Positions 1 to 8,700 of a stretch of DNA of 35,957 nucleotides are shown here, one piece after another; the stretch's first letter is position 1, and each line of letters starts with the position of its first letter. Source of the stretch: Candidatus Obscuribacter sp. (GTDB taxonomy: Bacteria > Cyanobacteriota > Vampirovibrionia > Obscuribacterales > Obscuribacteraceae); the NCBI GenBank assembly GCA_021772135.1, contig JADYXQ010000293.1, forward strand, positions 1 through 35,957, given 5' to 3'. Position numbers and translations under genes: made by a program. The notes under the pieces are model-generated. The model was not told the origin of the DNA, ran no database searches, and saw nothing but the letters and a program-made list of their open reading frames with translations.

Positions 1-2
1 AC

Positions 3-713
3 GGTTCTGGCGAAGAACCCAATCTTGCTTTTTTAGCAAGCCGGGCATTTGAATTTGGGCCAATAACTTACAAAAAAATGAAAGGCGAGGCCAAAGTTAC
101 AACCGCTCTTGACCAGCCTGAAGATTTTGAAGTAGATGTGCCTCTGCGTTTCAATCGTCGCTATGAGCCTCTCTTTCTTCCTCTCGACATGGCTTACGGT
201 TACGAAATCAGCGAAGAGCAATTGAATGATTTTCTCAAAGACCCTGACCACGAAGCCTGGAAAGCACTAACTTTGCGCTTGAGGTCTGGTTTAGAAAAAG
301 GCGTCACCGATCAGCCGGAGCAATCAAAAAACTTAGTCAATCGCGCCGAAGCAGAAAAAGAAAAAGAGACCGATGAAAAAACTAAATCAGAAGCCACAAA
401 GCCCGATCAAAATCAACTGGAAAAAGAATTGTTTTACGGCAGCGATGTCGCTCGCTATCAGACTCCTAAAGACGCAGGCGTCGTGCGGCTTGCTGACGGC
501 ACACTGATGGCCCCTGCCGATGTAGCGGCAAAATTGCCCCATTTAAAAAGCGCGCTTTTGCGTTTGCACATGGTGCGCAAAGATCACAGACAACCATTTA
601 CGGTTTTCCACTTTGTCGTCTCTGGGCCGGTCTTAAGCGTGAAAGACACAAACGGCACCAGCACGCATGATCTGGTTCTTAAGGACTTTCGCCCCCCGGT
701 TCCCCAGCCGTAG
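3..713 (+). CDS. Hypothetical protein, 5'-truncated by the window edge
   Basis: The reading frame of the ATG at 78 is open all the way back to base 3, with coding-looking residues before it (GSGEEPNLAFLASRAF...), and no ribosome-binding site precedes that ATG. I therefore read the gene as entering from the left, with about 236 residues visible. I do not recognise a family. A folded-looking N-terminal part contains the motif FNRRYEPLFLPLDMAYGY, followed by a charged, low-complexity Glu/Lys-rich linker (roughly bases 300-430). A second globular part runs to the stop and contains a short beta-rich stretch (FTVFHFVVSGPVLSV). No membrane segment is visible in this part. The last 35 bases overlap the 3' end of the convergent CPBP protease gene. 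Confidence 0.7.
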   Translation, partial: GSGEEPNLAFLASRAFEFGPITYKKMKGEAKVTTALDQPEDFEVDVPLRFNRRYEPLFLPLDMAYGYEISEEQLNDFLKDPDHEAWKALTLRLRSGLEKGVTDQPEQSKNLVNRAEAEKEKETDEKTKSEATKPDQNQLEKELFYGSDVARYQTPKDAGVVRLADGTLMAPADVAAKLPHLKSALLRLHMVRKDHRQPFTVFHFVVSGPVLSVKDTNGTSTHDLVLKDFRPPVPQP

Positions 714-3700
714 TATCGGCTGAAATTATAGACTCTGGGATAGGCTCGCCTGAAAGCGAAGCTAGAAGCCGCGCATTGCGAGCGCGGTAATAGGCGAGCA
801 ACAGCAGCGGAGAGAGCACATAGATAATCAAAGAGAAAAATGTCGGGGCAAAACAGGGCCATCCAAAAATCCAGATGACGTAGATCAACGGCAGCGAGTC
901 ATCAATCATCACTTTAACCAGGTAGGCCACCGGATTGAATTTGGCCAACTTGGCGACAAAGAACCAGAAAATAATCTGTTGAATAGTATCGGCAATCAGG
1001 TTAATGACAAAGTCTTGCCAGTGTCTGGCATAGCTGTATTTGATCATGTTCATAACAAAAACAAAAATCAAAAACAGACCAAAGCGCGGGAAATATTTGT
1101 TGTAGAGACCGGCCATCAGCAGTGCCATGGTGATGGCGCCCACCACTGAAGGCAGCAAATCAAGCAGATCGGAACCCACAGGGAAAACATAATCGGTGAG
1201 GCTGGCCAGGCTACCCAGTGATGCCGTGCGTACTTCTGGTGAGAACCAGTGCAGCATAAAATCAAGAATAGAATCTTTGGTCTGGCTCACAGCGGCCCAT
1301 GCCAGTGCCACGAGAATGCCATCGAGCCACATCTGTTGCTGGGCCAGACGTGGAACCACTCCACTGGGTCTGAAGGCGGCCTTGACGATGGTGAAGGCAT
1401 TGATTTTAGGCGACATCAATTTAAAGACGGCCAGTGCCAGAGCCACTGAGACAAAAGTGGAAACCACCTTGCTCGAGCAACTGGCAATCAATTGCATAAT
1501 CTGGCTGAGGAAAAACGTAGTTTCAGCAACGGAAGTATCGTAGTCGTTCCAGAGCACTGGCCAGTGATTGAGTTCTTCAGGCAGCATCAGTAAACCGCTG
1601 ACGATGGCAATCAAGACTGCCGGCCGCCAGCGGATGGTGCCCGAGCGCAAAATGCCTATTCCCCACCAGAGCACAAAGCCTCCCATAATAAAGTAAGCCA
1701 CAGTGCGAAGGCTTGATAGCACAGCGTCTTTGCTCGTCTGTTTAGAGCGATCAAGTGACCACTGCTCAGGAATTTGCCAGGCTTGCGAGAAATTGCAGGG
1801 CAGCGAACCCACCACTTGCAGGGAAACTTTGTAGTCGGCTTCGCCAACCTTAAGCGAAGGCACCAGGCCCGAAACATCATAATCAGTGCGGTTTTTGCGT
1901 TTATCCCAGGAGCACTTATCGAGTACCAAATCTTTATACTCAGGGTGGATTCTTTTCACGTAGGCCAGAGCGATTTTCTCCGCCGTGCCTTTCTCAATCA
2001 TGTCTCCAGGCGCGTCTTCATCTTCGGTGATATCAAATGAATACTCGCGGCCATCACCATACATTTCCACTTTGTACTCGGTAGAGTCCATAATTCTGAA
2101 GAAGCGCACCGACCAGATGTAGCCCGGCTGCGTCTGATTAGCTAGTAGGAGCGTACGTGTCAGCTTTTCCTTCTCAAAAATATATTGCAATTCTTCGGCA
2201 GAAATATTAGTAACAAGCGATGCTACTTCTTTGTAAGACCGTGGGTCTATGCCGTTTTTCGTCAGTATCTCTTTAGCGCGGCTGACTGCCTGGTTGCGGT
2301 CGATGGTGACGCGACTCTTATCGCCCGGTAGTGGAGTGCTGGTACAAAACGAGAAGCACACACCGACAATGCCGACTATAGCCAATATCACTCTCAACTT
2401 CTGTTTGAAAGGCTGATAAGTGTAAGCTTCTACTTCGCCTTCAAGTGGCTTGATTTCTACCGGATGAACAGGCAGAGCGTCATTGAAAAGCTCCTCGTCA
2501 TGCGAATCACTAGTTGTGTCGACGACAGCGGATGACTTACCTTTTTTATAGCGGTCATAAATGATGGAAGCGATTGTGATCAGCGCGAAAGGCACAATGG
2601 GAATGAAGCCGGACAAGTTGAGCCAAGGGCTGGAAGCAGAGAAAATCGGCTTGACCGTGAGGAAAGCATCGACTAAATAGTGACCGATGAAACAGGGCAA
2701 AAGGCCGTAGCGGCGCATGATATAGCCATAGAATAAACCGCCGATGGTGAGCTCAACACCTCGAGCATAAGCAGGTTGTTGCGGATACGAACTGTGCATG
2801 AAGCCCCAGGAAGCTGCTTGAAATAGGTTGGCCAGCCAGAAGCGGCCGGTCAGTTTTTCAGCCAGGCTGAGAGCCACAACCCGGGCAATGGTTTCTTCTT
2901 GGGTAGCGGCGTGAATGCCCAGTGATATGGCCGAGAAGAAGGGCACAGCATTGCCCATCAGCTGATAGTCATCAACACCGAGAGGGCACCAGAACTTGAG
3001 TTTCTCGCCAATCATGTAATAAGCGATGATCCAACCAAGGTGCACGGCAAAGACGCAGTAGCCAATCAGGACGGCCTTGCGCCCTTCGCGGCTAGCGAAA
3101 CCTTTGAGGGTCAGATAGTTTTCCAGAGCAATGCGCCGGGGATAACTCAAGCGATAAATCACATCGGCGCCGCCAAAAAGCAGAGCGCCTGAGACAAATG
3201 AGCTTAAAGACGTAATCGCCTGGCGGAAATAATAGGAAATCAGATAATCGCGAAACGAGCTTGTGGGGCTGTAACTATCAATTACCGAGGCGTAATCGTT
3301 GACCGAATCAAGGGCGCCAACTAGAGCGGTCACCAGCCCGCCAAAAATAGCAAAGCGCCAGCGCATCAGCTTGCGCGTCAATGCCCAGGGCACAACAAGC
3401 ACAGCCAGAGTCTGCAAAGTGCCATAGAAAATCGTGGCAATGCTCTGCAGCAAATCGTTCATTGAGCGCATCTTGGCGTACATGCGCGTCCACTTATCAG
3501 GTATGAACAGGAAAGACGAATAGGCGGTCAATTTGTCGCCTGAAAAAGCAATAAAATAACGGAGCTTGGCGCCCTTAAAATCTTGACTGTCGTCTTCCCA
3601 GGTAAATGAGTGATCGTCGCGATGGGCTTTGGTCGTAGTTTCATCACGCACGAGCTTGAGATGCTCGAGGGGCGCTTGCACATCTTTTTGCAAGAATGTC

Positions 3701-4212
3701 TGCGCTTGAGCCAGGGCATCTGCGTGAGCTATGGTCGGCATGGGCCGCTCATCTTCAATGGTGCGGGCAAATGCGATGAGCTTCCCTTGAGGTGAAAGCC
3801 AGACTCTGAATTGCTCTAATTGATACTGCTGACAAAATCTCGTGGTCCAGGCCCAAACTGGAATTTTTTCACGCATCAGGCGATTGGCTTCATCTAAACC
3901 CAGTTCGTATTCGAGGAAAGTTTTGCTTTCGTTAAAAAACGTGAATGTTGTAGATTCGATGGGGCGTGTTTTTTCGTAACCGAAGCGCTTGGCATATCCG
4001 CGTGCTTGCTCAGCAATTTGTTCGCGGCTGTACTTGAGATCGATAGATGCGGCAGGGAAAACTCTCTTGTCGAGTTTCAAGTAGATGCTGAATCCCACTA
4101 TGGCCAACGCGATTAGAATCCAGAGCACGCGGTCAGACCAGAATGATGGCTTGCCATGAGCAGCCGCCGGCCCGGCAGGGTTTTCTGGTGTGATTGGGTG
4201 ATCGGATGCCAT
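679..4212 (-). CDS. Very large CPBP (CAAX-type) intramembrane metalloprotease with duplicated architecture
   Basis: An 1177-residue polytopic membrane protein, far longer than the usual 200-300 residues of CPBP proteases. The three CPBP motifs are present: EETIAR (E439, E440, R444), H473 in GFMHSS, and HYLVD (H511, D515). These are the expected metal and catalytic residues. Order: a membrane anchor near residues 28-46, an extracytoplasmic domain at about 55-245 ending in the motif FIPDKWTRM, the membrane/CPBP domain at about 255-555, and a charged cytoplasmic linker at 555-620. A second anchor, a second extracytoplasmic domain ending in QIPEQWSLD, and a second multi-span membrane region without CPBP motifs follow. 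The two halves look like an ancient internal duplication. The substrate is unknown; CPBP proteases cleave membrane or prenylated proteins or give bacteriocin immunity. Divergent from the Paa-type cluster. Confidence 0.88.
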   Translation of the reverse strand: MASDHPITPENPAGPAAAHGKPSFWSDRVLWILIALAIVGFSIYLKLDKRVFPAASIDLKYSREQIAEQARGYAKRFGYEKTRPIESTTFTFFNESKTFLEYELGLDEANRLMREKIPVWAWTTRFCQQYQLEQFRVWLSPQGKLIAFARTIEDERPMPTIAHADALAQAQTFLQKDVQAPLEHLKLVRDETTTKAHRDDHSFTWEDDSQDFKGAKLRYFIAFSGDKLTAYSSFLFIPDKWTRMYAKMRSMNDLLQSIATIFYGTLQTLAVLVVPWALTRKLMRWRFAIFGGLVTALVGALDSVNDYASVIDSYSPTSSFRDYLISYYFRQAITSLSSFVSGALLFGGADVIYRLSYPRRIALENYLTLKGFASREGRKAVLIGYCVFAVHLGWIIAYYMIGEKLKFWCPLGVDDYQLMGNAVPFFSAISLGIHAATQEETIARVVALSLAEKLTGRFWLANLFQAASWGFMHSSYPQQPAYARGVELTIGGLFYGYIMRRYGLLPCFIGHYLVDAFLTVKPIFSASSPWLNLSGFIPIVPFALITIASIIYDRYKKGKSSAVVDTTSDSHDEELFNDALPVHPVEIKPLEGEVEAYTYQPFKQKLRVILAIVGIVGVCFSFCTSTPLPGDKSRVTIDRNQAVSRAKEILTKNGIDPRSYKEVASLVTNISAEELQYIFEKEKLTRTLLLANQTQPGYIWSVRFFRIMDSTEYKVEMYGDGREYSFDITEDEDAPGDMIEKGTAEKIALAYVKRIHPEYKDLVLDKCSWDKRKNRTDYDVSGLVPSLKVGEADYKVSLQVVGSLPCNFSQAWQIPEQWSLDRSKQTSKDAVLSSLRTVAYFIMGGFVLWWGIGILRSGTIRWRPAVLIAIVSGLLMLPEELNHWPVLWNDYDTSVAETTFFLSQIMQLIASCSSKVVSTFVSVALALAVFKLMSPKINAFTIVKAAFRPSGVVPRLAQQQMWLDGILVALAWAAVSQTKDSILDFMLHWFSPEVRTASLGSLASLTDYVFPVGSDLLDLLPSVVGAITMALLMAGLYNKYFPRFGLFLIFVFVMNMIKYSYARHWQDFVINLIADTIQQIIFWFFVAKLAKFNPVAYLVKVMIDDSLPLIYVIWIFGWPCFAPTFFSLIIYVLSPLLLLAYYRARNARLLASLSGEPIPESIISADTTAGEPGGESP

Positions 4213-4392
4213 TAGCTTTGAGCGCCAATTAGTAAAGTACTAGATAGAGTTATTGTCCTATTGAGACTTTAGCCCAAATTTGAAAAATAGACAGAACATT
4301 GAGAATAAAGGGGTGGACCCCTGCCCGTGATATATTGAATCGCAAGAAATCAAGATGATTTATCTGTATAAGCTCTCAGACAGCCTGTTTGC

Positions 4393-4398
4393 AAGGAG
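4393..4398 (+). promoter_or_regulatory. Strong Shine-Dalgarno of the Paa-type cluster
   Basis: AAGGAG lies 7 nt before the ATG at 4406 and fixes the start of the first gene in the cluster. The 193-bp gap upstream (4213-4405) must hold the divergent promoters. A small GGGG-TGGA-CCCC hairpin lies near 4309-4321, but I could not find a convincing -35/-10 pair. Confidence 0.7.
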
Positions 4399-4405
4399 AT
4401 GACCA

Positions 4406-5158
4406 ATGCTTGTGATGGACGAAAAAGCCAAACATGAAGCAATGATGGCAAAGATTGAAGCCGGAGAGAAATTAGAATCGCCGGAAGAACTGACTGATGA
4501 GTACAGACAAGCCCTTTTGCTTTTGATGATTGCCCAGGCAGACAGCGAGCTCGCTGGAGCTTACGGTTATGTGCCATGGATCGAAGGCGCTCCTACGAAT
4601 GCTGAAAAGCTGGCCATGGCCAACATCGTCAAAGATGAAATTCGCCACGCTAAAGCTATGTACGATTTGCTCGACAGATTGGAAGTTGATACCAATCATT
4701 TGATCAATGTCGACAAAATGAAAAATCGCATGAAAGTTTTTTACGAGCCCATCAAAACCTGGGCAGATCTTGTGATGTTCAATTTCTTGATGGACAGAGC
4801 CGCCGGTCACCAGTTGCATGACGCCGCCGAGTCTTCTTATGGCCCATGGTCACGCACCATGGTGCAAATCGAGAAAGAAGAGTGGATGCACGTTAAACAC
4901 GGCGAGACCTGGGTCAAGCGCATGGCCGCTAATGCTGAAACCAAAGCTGAAATTCAAACAGCTTTAGATTTCTGGTTCCCCATGGTCAACAAAGTGTTCG
5001 GCAAAGCAAACACTGATACCAACAAAACTTTTCAGAAATTTAAAATCAAACAAAGAGACAACCAGGATGTACGCCTGAGCTGGTACAACGAGATCAAAGC
5101 GCTCTTTGACAGCTACGGTATGGTCTGCCCACCGATTGATTTGATCGCGAAAAATTAG
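4406..5158 (+). CDS. PaaA-like ring-CoA epoxidase di-iron subunit, short form
   Basis: A 250-residue ferritin-like helical protein of the phenylacetate catabolic family (PaaA/PaaC). It matches PaaA better than PaaC, because the carboxylate/histidine ligand set is visible: E48 in QADSELAG, E78/H81 in KDEIRH, D130 in FLMDRAAG, and E159/H162 in EKEEWMH. The segment SYGPWSRTMV just before the last motif is also PaaA-like. In the known PaaABCE complex, PaaA inserts one oxygen atom into phenylacetyl-CoA to give the 1,2-epoxide, using PaaC as scaffold and PaaE as reductase. This copy ends shortly after GMVCPPIDL, so it lacks the roughly 60-residue C-terminal tail I remember from E. coli PaaA. It is first in a same-strand cluster, 6 bp before paaK. 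No PaaB, C, D or E is in the window. The ring-CoA substrate is inferred from the neighbours. Confidence 0.85.
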   Translation: MLVMDEKAKHEAMMAKIEAGEKLESPEELTDEYRQALLLLMIAQADSELAGAYGYVPWIEGAPTNAEKLAMANIVKDEIRHAKAMYDLLDRLEVDTNHLINVDKMKNRMKVFYEPIKTWADLVMFNFLMDRAAGHQLHDAAESSYGPWSRTMVQIEKEEWMHVKHGETWVKRMAANAETKAEIQTALDFWFPMVNKVFGKANTDTNKTFQKFKIKQRDNQDVRLSWYNEIKALFDSYGMVCPPIDLIAKN

Positions 5159-5164
5159 AGCGTC

Positions 5165-6523
5165 GTGACTACTAAGTCTGAAGTATTTATGTGGAATCGC
5201 GCTATCGAGTCAATCGATCGCGCAAGCCTTGAGGCCTTACAGCTAAAGCGCCTCAAGGCCACGATGCTTGATGTCTATCATAATGTGCCGCTTCTAAAAG
5301 AGCGCTTCACCGCCAGTGGTGTCACAGCCGACTCTATCGAAGCTATGAAAAGCGTGGCCGATCTGGCGCGCTTGCCTTTCATGAAAAAAAGCGACCTGCG
5401 CGACAATTATCCTTTTGGACTTTTCGCCCGGCCCTTAAAAGATGTAAACCGCCTCCATGCCAGCTCAGGCACTAAGGGCAAACCCACTGTGGTCGGCTAT
5501 ACCAAGACCGATATCGAAACCTGGGCGGAAGCCTGCGCTCGATCACTTGCTTGCGGTGGCGGCAGACCATCAGATATCTTGCACAACAGTTATGGCTACG
5601 GTTTATTTACCGGCGGTCTCGGTATGCATTATGGCGCTGAGAAATTAGGCTGTACTGTAGTTCCGGCCAGCGGCGGACGCACCCAGCAACAAATTATGCT
5701 CTTGCAAGATTTTGGCGCTCGCATTTTGCTCTCCACTCCTTCTTATGCACTCAACATGGCCTACACCATGGCCGAAATGGAACTGCCACGCGATTCCATC
5801 AAGCTTGAAATTGGCATCTTCGGTGCTGAACCATGGACCGAAGAGATGCGCGACCAATTGGAAAACCTGCTCAAAATTCAAGCGCTCGATATTTACGGAC
5901 TGAGTGAAGTGATGGGACCGGGCGTATCGATGGAATGCCTGGAAGCCAAACACGGTCTGCACATCTGGGAAGATCTATTCATCGCCGAAATTGTCGACCC
6001 GGTAAGCGGCGAAGTGGTAGCAGATGGCGAAGAAGGCGAACTGGTATTCACTACTCTGACAAAAGAAGCGATTCCTGTTGTGCGTTACCGTACCGGAGAC
6101 CTTTCGCGTTTAATTGTCGAACCCTGCGTTTGCGGCCGCACCATGAGACGCATGACTCGCGTGCGCGCAAGGCTGGACGACATGCTGATTATTCGCGGCG
6201 TCAATTTGTACCCTTCTGAAATTGAAAAAGCACTGCTCTCGATGGAAGAGCTGGCACCGCACTATCAGTTAGTTATCGACCGCGTTAAAGCACTTGATAC
6301 TTTAGAGATACAAGTAGAAGTGACAGAAGCAATTATTAACCGCTGGGGACACTTTGAAGACGGTCATATGGATTTAACCGGCCTGCACGAGAACATTCAA
6401 AAGCTGCTTAAAGACAGCCTCGGGCTCACTGCCGACGTCACTTTACTGAAACCAAAATCAATTGCGCGCAGCGAAGGCAAAGCTGTGCGAGTAGTTGATA
6501 AACGTAAAACTAAAAGTTGCTAG
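5165..6523 (+). CDS. paaK: Phenylacetate-CoA ligase
   Basis: An ANL-superfamily AMP-forming ligase that activates phenylacetate (or a related aryl acid) to its CoA thioester. Motifs: the P-loop-like [14 protein letters not shown] (residues 100-113), [10 protein letters not shown] and IFGAEPWT, the adenine-binding [11 protein letters not shown] (243-253), YRTGDL (308-313), the hinge region [11 protein letters not shown] (340-350), and the C-terminal [11 protein letters not shown] with the probable catalytic Lys439. These match remembered E. coli PaaK closely and the length is normal. The frame begins with a GTG at 5165, 6 bp after the PaaA-like stop, with only a weak ribosome site. An ATG eight codons in (5189, MWNRAIES) resembles typical PaaK N-termini and may be the true start. 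Translational coupling to the upstream gene is likely. Confidence 0.95.
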   Translation: MTTKSEVFMWNRAIESIDRASLEALQLKRLKATMLDVYHNVPLLKERFTASGVTADSIEAMKSVADLARLPFMKKSDLRDNYPFGLFARPLKDVNRLHASSGTKGKPTVVGYTKTDIETWAEACARSLACGGGRPSDILHNSYGYGLFTGGLGMHYGAEKLGCTVVPASGGRTQQQIMLLQDFGARILLSTPSYALNMAYTMAEMELPRDSIKLEIGIFGAEPWTEEMRDQLENLLKIQALDIYGLSEVMGPGVSMECLEAKHGLHIWEDLFIAEIVDPVSGEVVADGEEGELVFTTLTKEAIPVVRYRTGDLSRLIVEPCVCGRTMRRMTRVRARLDDMLIIRGVNLYPSEIEKALLSMEELAPHYQLVIDRVKALDTLEIQVEVTEAIINRWGHFEDGHMDLTGLHENIQKLLKDSLGLTADVTLLKPKSIARSEGKAVRVVDKRKTKSC

Positions 6524-6547
6524 AAAAACTAGATAAGGAAAAGAAAA

Positions 6548-6868
6548 ATGGTCAAGTTGATTGCTCTTTATAAAAATCCTACTGATACTGCCGCCTTTGA
6601 CGACAACTATTTCAACAGCCACATTCCGTTAACTATGAAAATGCCCGGCCTTTTAAAAGCGGAAGTTTCAAGGGTGACCGGCGCACCAATGGGCGAAGCA
6701 CCATATTATTTGATGGCCGAACTTTATTTTGAAAACAAAGAAGCATTAGACGCCGCCATGTCTAGCCCAGAAGGCAGAGCCTCAGCCAAAAACCTGATGG
6801 GATTCGCCAAAGAATTAGTTTCGATGATGTTCGCCACCGTAGAAGAAAAAGTTCCAGCTGCCGTTTAA
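6548..6868 (+). CDS. EthD-domain (dimeric alpha+beta barrel) protein
   Basis: A 106-residue protein with the EthD signature near the start: an aromatic/His motif, NYFNSHIPLTMKMPGL (about residues 22-37), and the later segment YYLMAELYFENKEALDAA. EthD proteins are small ferredoxin-like dimers, named from the ethyl tert-butyl ether gene cluster; most have no assigned reaction, although relatives act as cyclases, decarboxylases or monooxygenases. An AAGGAA site sits 7 nt before the ATG, giving good support for the start. The gene lies 24 bp after paaK and 27 bp before a crotonase gene, so it is almost certainly co-transcribed. It is not one of the standard Paa genes. Its position suggests it handles the oxygenated CoA intermediate or assists the oxygenase, but that is inference. 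Confidence 0.85.
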   Translation: MVKLIALYKNPTDTAAFDDNYFNSHIPLTMKMPGLLKAEVSRVTGAPMGEAPYYLMAELYFENKEALDAAMSSPEGRASAKNLMGFAKELVSMMFATVEEKVPAAV

Positions 6869-6895
6869 TTTACGCCACATCAAAAGGTCAAAACA

Positions 6896-7867
6896 ATGCC
6901 ACAGGCAACCTCACCAGACATAGTGTTCACCGGTGCTCCAGCAGAGAGCTACCAGTTCAAACGCATTATCTACACAAAAAACAATTACGTAGCCACCATC
7001 ACGCTCAATCGTCCTGATGTGCTCAATTGCTTTGACACTTTGACATTGAAAGAACTGGGCACGGCCTTTCTCGATTGTGGATCAGACGACGGCATTGCTG
7101 TAGTGGTAATCACAGGCGCCGGTGACCGTGCTTTCTGTACCGGAGCCGATCTCAAAGAGCAAGAAGATCACATTCTCAAAAAGCCAAACAACTACCACAA
7201 GTGGATGTACACCTTTATTGAAATGCACGATCGCTTACGCAATATCGGCAAACCAACTATTGCCCGCTTGAACGGCATGGTGGTGGGCGGCGGCAACGAA
7301 CTGAATATGGCTTGTGACCTGGCCATCGCTGCCGATCACGTCACCATTCGCCAGGTCGGTGCTGCTCGTGGTAGTGTCGCCGCTGGTGGCGCTACTCAGT
7401 GGTTGCCCATGATCATCGGCGACCGCCGCGCCCGCGAGATGTTGCTACTTTGCGAACCGGTTGATGCTTATACCGCCCTTGATTGGGGCCTGGTCAATCA
7501 AGTGGTTCCTTCTTCAATGCTTGATGCCGCCGTGGCCGAAATGGCAGAAAAGCTCTATAACAAATTGCCTGAGTGTACTCGCTACACCAAACAGCAATTG
7601 AATATGTGGCGTGATTTCTCCTGGTCAATGACCGTTGGTCACGCCCGAGACTGGTTGACACTGCATGCCGGCTCTTATGAAACAGCCGAAGGCCTGCGTT
7701 CTTTCCGTAAAAAACAACCAATCAACTACGGCAAAATTCGCTGCAAAGCCGCCGGCGACGCTGAAGGGGTAAACCTGGGCGTTGACTTGCGCAACTGCGG
7801 CAAATGTTCGAAAGAAATGCCTGCGTCATTTGGATTCTGTGGCAGCTGCGGCGAAAAACTAAACTAA
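6896..7867 (+). CDS. Atypical crotonase (BamA/MenB-like) with C-terminal zinc ribbon
   Basis: A 323-residue enoyl-CoA hydratase/isomerase-superfamily protein. The crotonase fold is clear: ITLNRPDVLNCFD, ITGAGDRAFCTGADLKEQ (73-90, CoA/oxyanion region), and GGGNELNMACDLAIAA with E135 at the first catalytic position. The segment where ordinary hydratases carry the second catalytic Glu (PEI) instead reads QVGAARGSVAAGGATQWLP. That resembles 6-oxocyclohex-1-ene-1-carbonyl-CoA hydrolase (BamA/Oah) or MenB-type members rather than PaaF. The C-terminus adds a four-cysteine zinc ribbon (C301, C304, C315, C318), uncommon in this family. A ring-opening hydrolase role on an oxygenated cyclic CoA ester fits the context, because PaaZ is absent nearby, but this is inference. 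It could also be a generic hydratase of unknown substrate. Confidence 0.82.
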   Translation: MPQATSPDIVFTGAPAESYQFKRIIYTKNNYVATITLNRPDVLNCFDTLTLKELGTAFLDCGSDDGIAVVVITGAGDRAFCTGADLKEQEDHILKKPNNYHKWMYTFIEMHDRLRNIGKPTIARLNGMVVGGGNELNMACDLAIAADHVTIRQVGAARGSVAAGGATQWLPMIIGDRRAREMLLLCEPVDAYTALDWGLVNQVVPSSMLDAAVAEMAEKLYNKLPECTRYTKQQLNMWRDFSWSMTVGHARDWLTLHAGSYETAEGLRSFRKKQPINYGKIRCKAAGDAEGVNLGVDLRNCGKCSKEMPASFGFCGSCGEKLN

Positions 7868-7881
7868 TCGGAGGTCTAACT

Positions 7882-7886
7882 AGGAG
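7882..7886 (+). promoter_or_regulatory. Shine-Dalgarno deciding the start of the PaaF-like gene
   Basis: AGGAG lies only 2 nt before the first ATG (7889) but 8 nt before the third codon, also ATG (7895). The spacing favours 7895. A further ATG lies at 7901. Confidence 0.55.
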
Positions 7887-7894
7887 AAATGGTG

Positions 7895-8695
7895 ATGACG
7901 ATGACATACAAAAATATCCTCTCAGCAAAAGAAGAGGTAAGCGCTAAGTCTGGAATCAATATCGGCATAGTTACTCTCAATAGACCCACCGTTCTAAACG
8001 CCCTCAATCACGAGCTGATGGAAGAGCTGGTCACAGCTTTAGAAGAGTTCGACCGCGATGATTCTGTTCGTGCCATCGTTTTGACCGGCAGTGAGCGTGC
8101 CTTCGCCGCTGGTGCCGACATCAAAGAGATGTCTGACGAAACCACCGTTTCAATCATGCTCAAAGATCGCTTCGCCACCTGGGACCGCATCAAGAACATC
8201 AAGAAGCCAATCATCGCCGCCATAAGCGGCTACGCATTAGGTGGCGGCTGCGAGCTCACCATGATGTGCGACATCATCATTGCTTCTGAAAGCGCTCAAT
8301 TTGGTCAACCTGAAATCAACATCGGTGTTATTCCAGGAGCCGGCGGCACACAACGCATGACCCGCGTGCTCGGCAAATATAAAGCCATGGAACTAATTTT
8401 GACCGGACGCCCACTGCTTGCCCGTGAAGCATATGAACTGGGTCTAGTTAATAAAGTTGTGCCGGTTGAACTGTATTTAGAAGAAGCCAAGGCTATGGCT
8501 AAAGAAATTGCCGGCAAGTCACCTATTGCCGTGCGCTTAGCCAAAGAAGCGGTACTCAAATCATTTGACGGCCCGTTGAACGAAGGCCTGCAATTCGAGC
8601 GCAAGAACTTCTACATGCTCTTCTCTTCAGAAGATCAAAAAGAAGGCATGAAGGCCTTTCTCGAAAAACGCAAAGCAACATTCACAGGGAAATAA
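7895..8695 (+). CDS. paaF: Enoyl-CoA hydratase, PaaF-like
   Basis: A canonical crotonase hydratase of about 266 residues. Numbered from the first ATG at 7889, it shows VTLNRPTVLNALN, the oxyanion/CoA segment RAFAAGADIKEM, GGGCELTMMCDII with catalytic E122, and QPEINIGVIPGAGGTQR with catalytic E142. The C-terminal helix contains the usual FLEKRKATF. In phenylacetate breakdown, PaaF hydrates 2,3-dehydroadipyl-CoA to 3-hydroxyadipyl-CoA. The sequence is also compatible with a general short-chain enoyl-CoA hydratase, so the exact substrate rests on its position between the zinc-ribbon crotonase and the PaaG-like gene. It lies 21-27 bp after the upstream gene and 5 bp before the next, consistent with one transcript. 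The start at 7895 was chosen from Shine-Dalgarno spacing. Confidence 0.88.
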   Translation: MTMTYKNILSAKEEVSAKSGINIGIVTLNRPTVLNALNHELMEELVTALEEFDRDDSVRAIVLTGSERAFAAGADIKEMSDETTVSIMLKDRFATWDRIKNIKKPIIAAISGYALGGGCELTMMCDIIIASESAQFGQPEINIGVIPGAGGTQRMTRVLGKYKAMELILTGRPLLAREAYELGLVNKVVPVELYLEEAKAMAKEIAGKSPIAVRLAKEAVLKSFDGPLNEGLQFERKNFYMLFSSEDQKEGMKAFLEKRKATFTGK

Positions 8696-8700
8696 TTAAA

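Noticed and set aside
4331-4336. TATATT as a -10 box for the Paa-type cluster
   Set aside because: No acceptable -35 box at 15-19 bp upstream; chance matches to AT-rich hexamers are frequent in this gap.
8008-8604. Minus-strand open frames of 71 and 99 residues inside the PaaF-like gene
   Set aside because: Ser/Arg-rich translations opposite a well-supported crotonase gene; no ribosome site and no family features.
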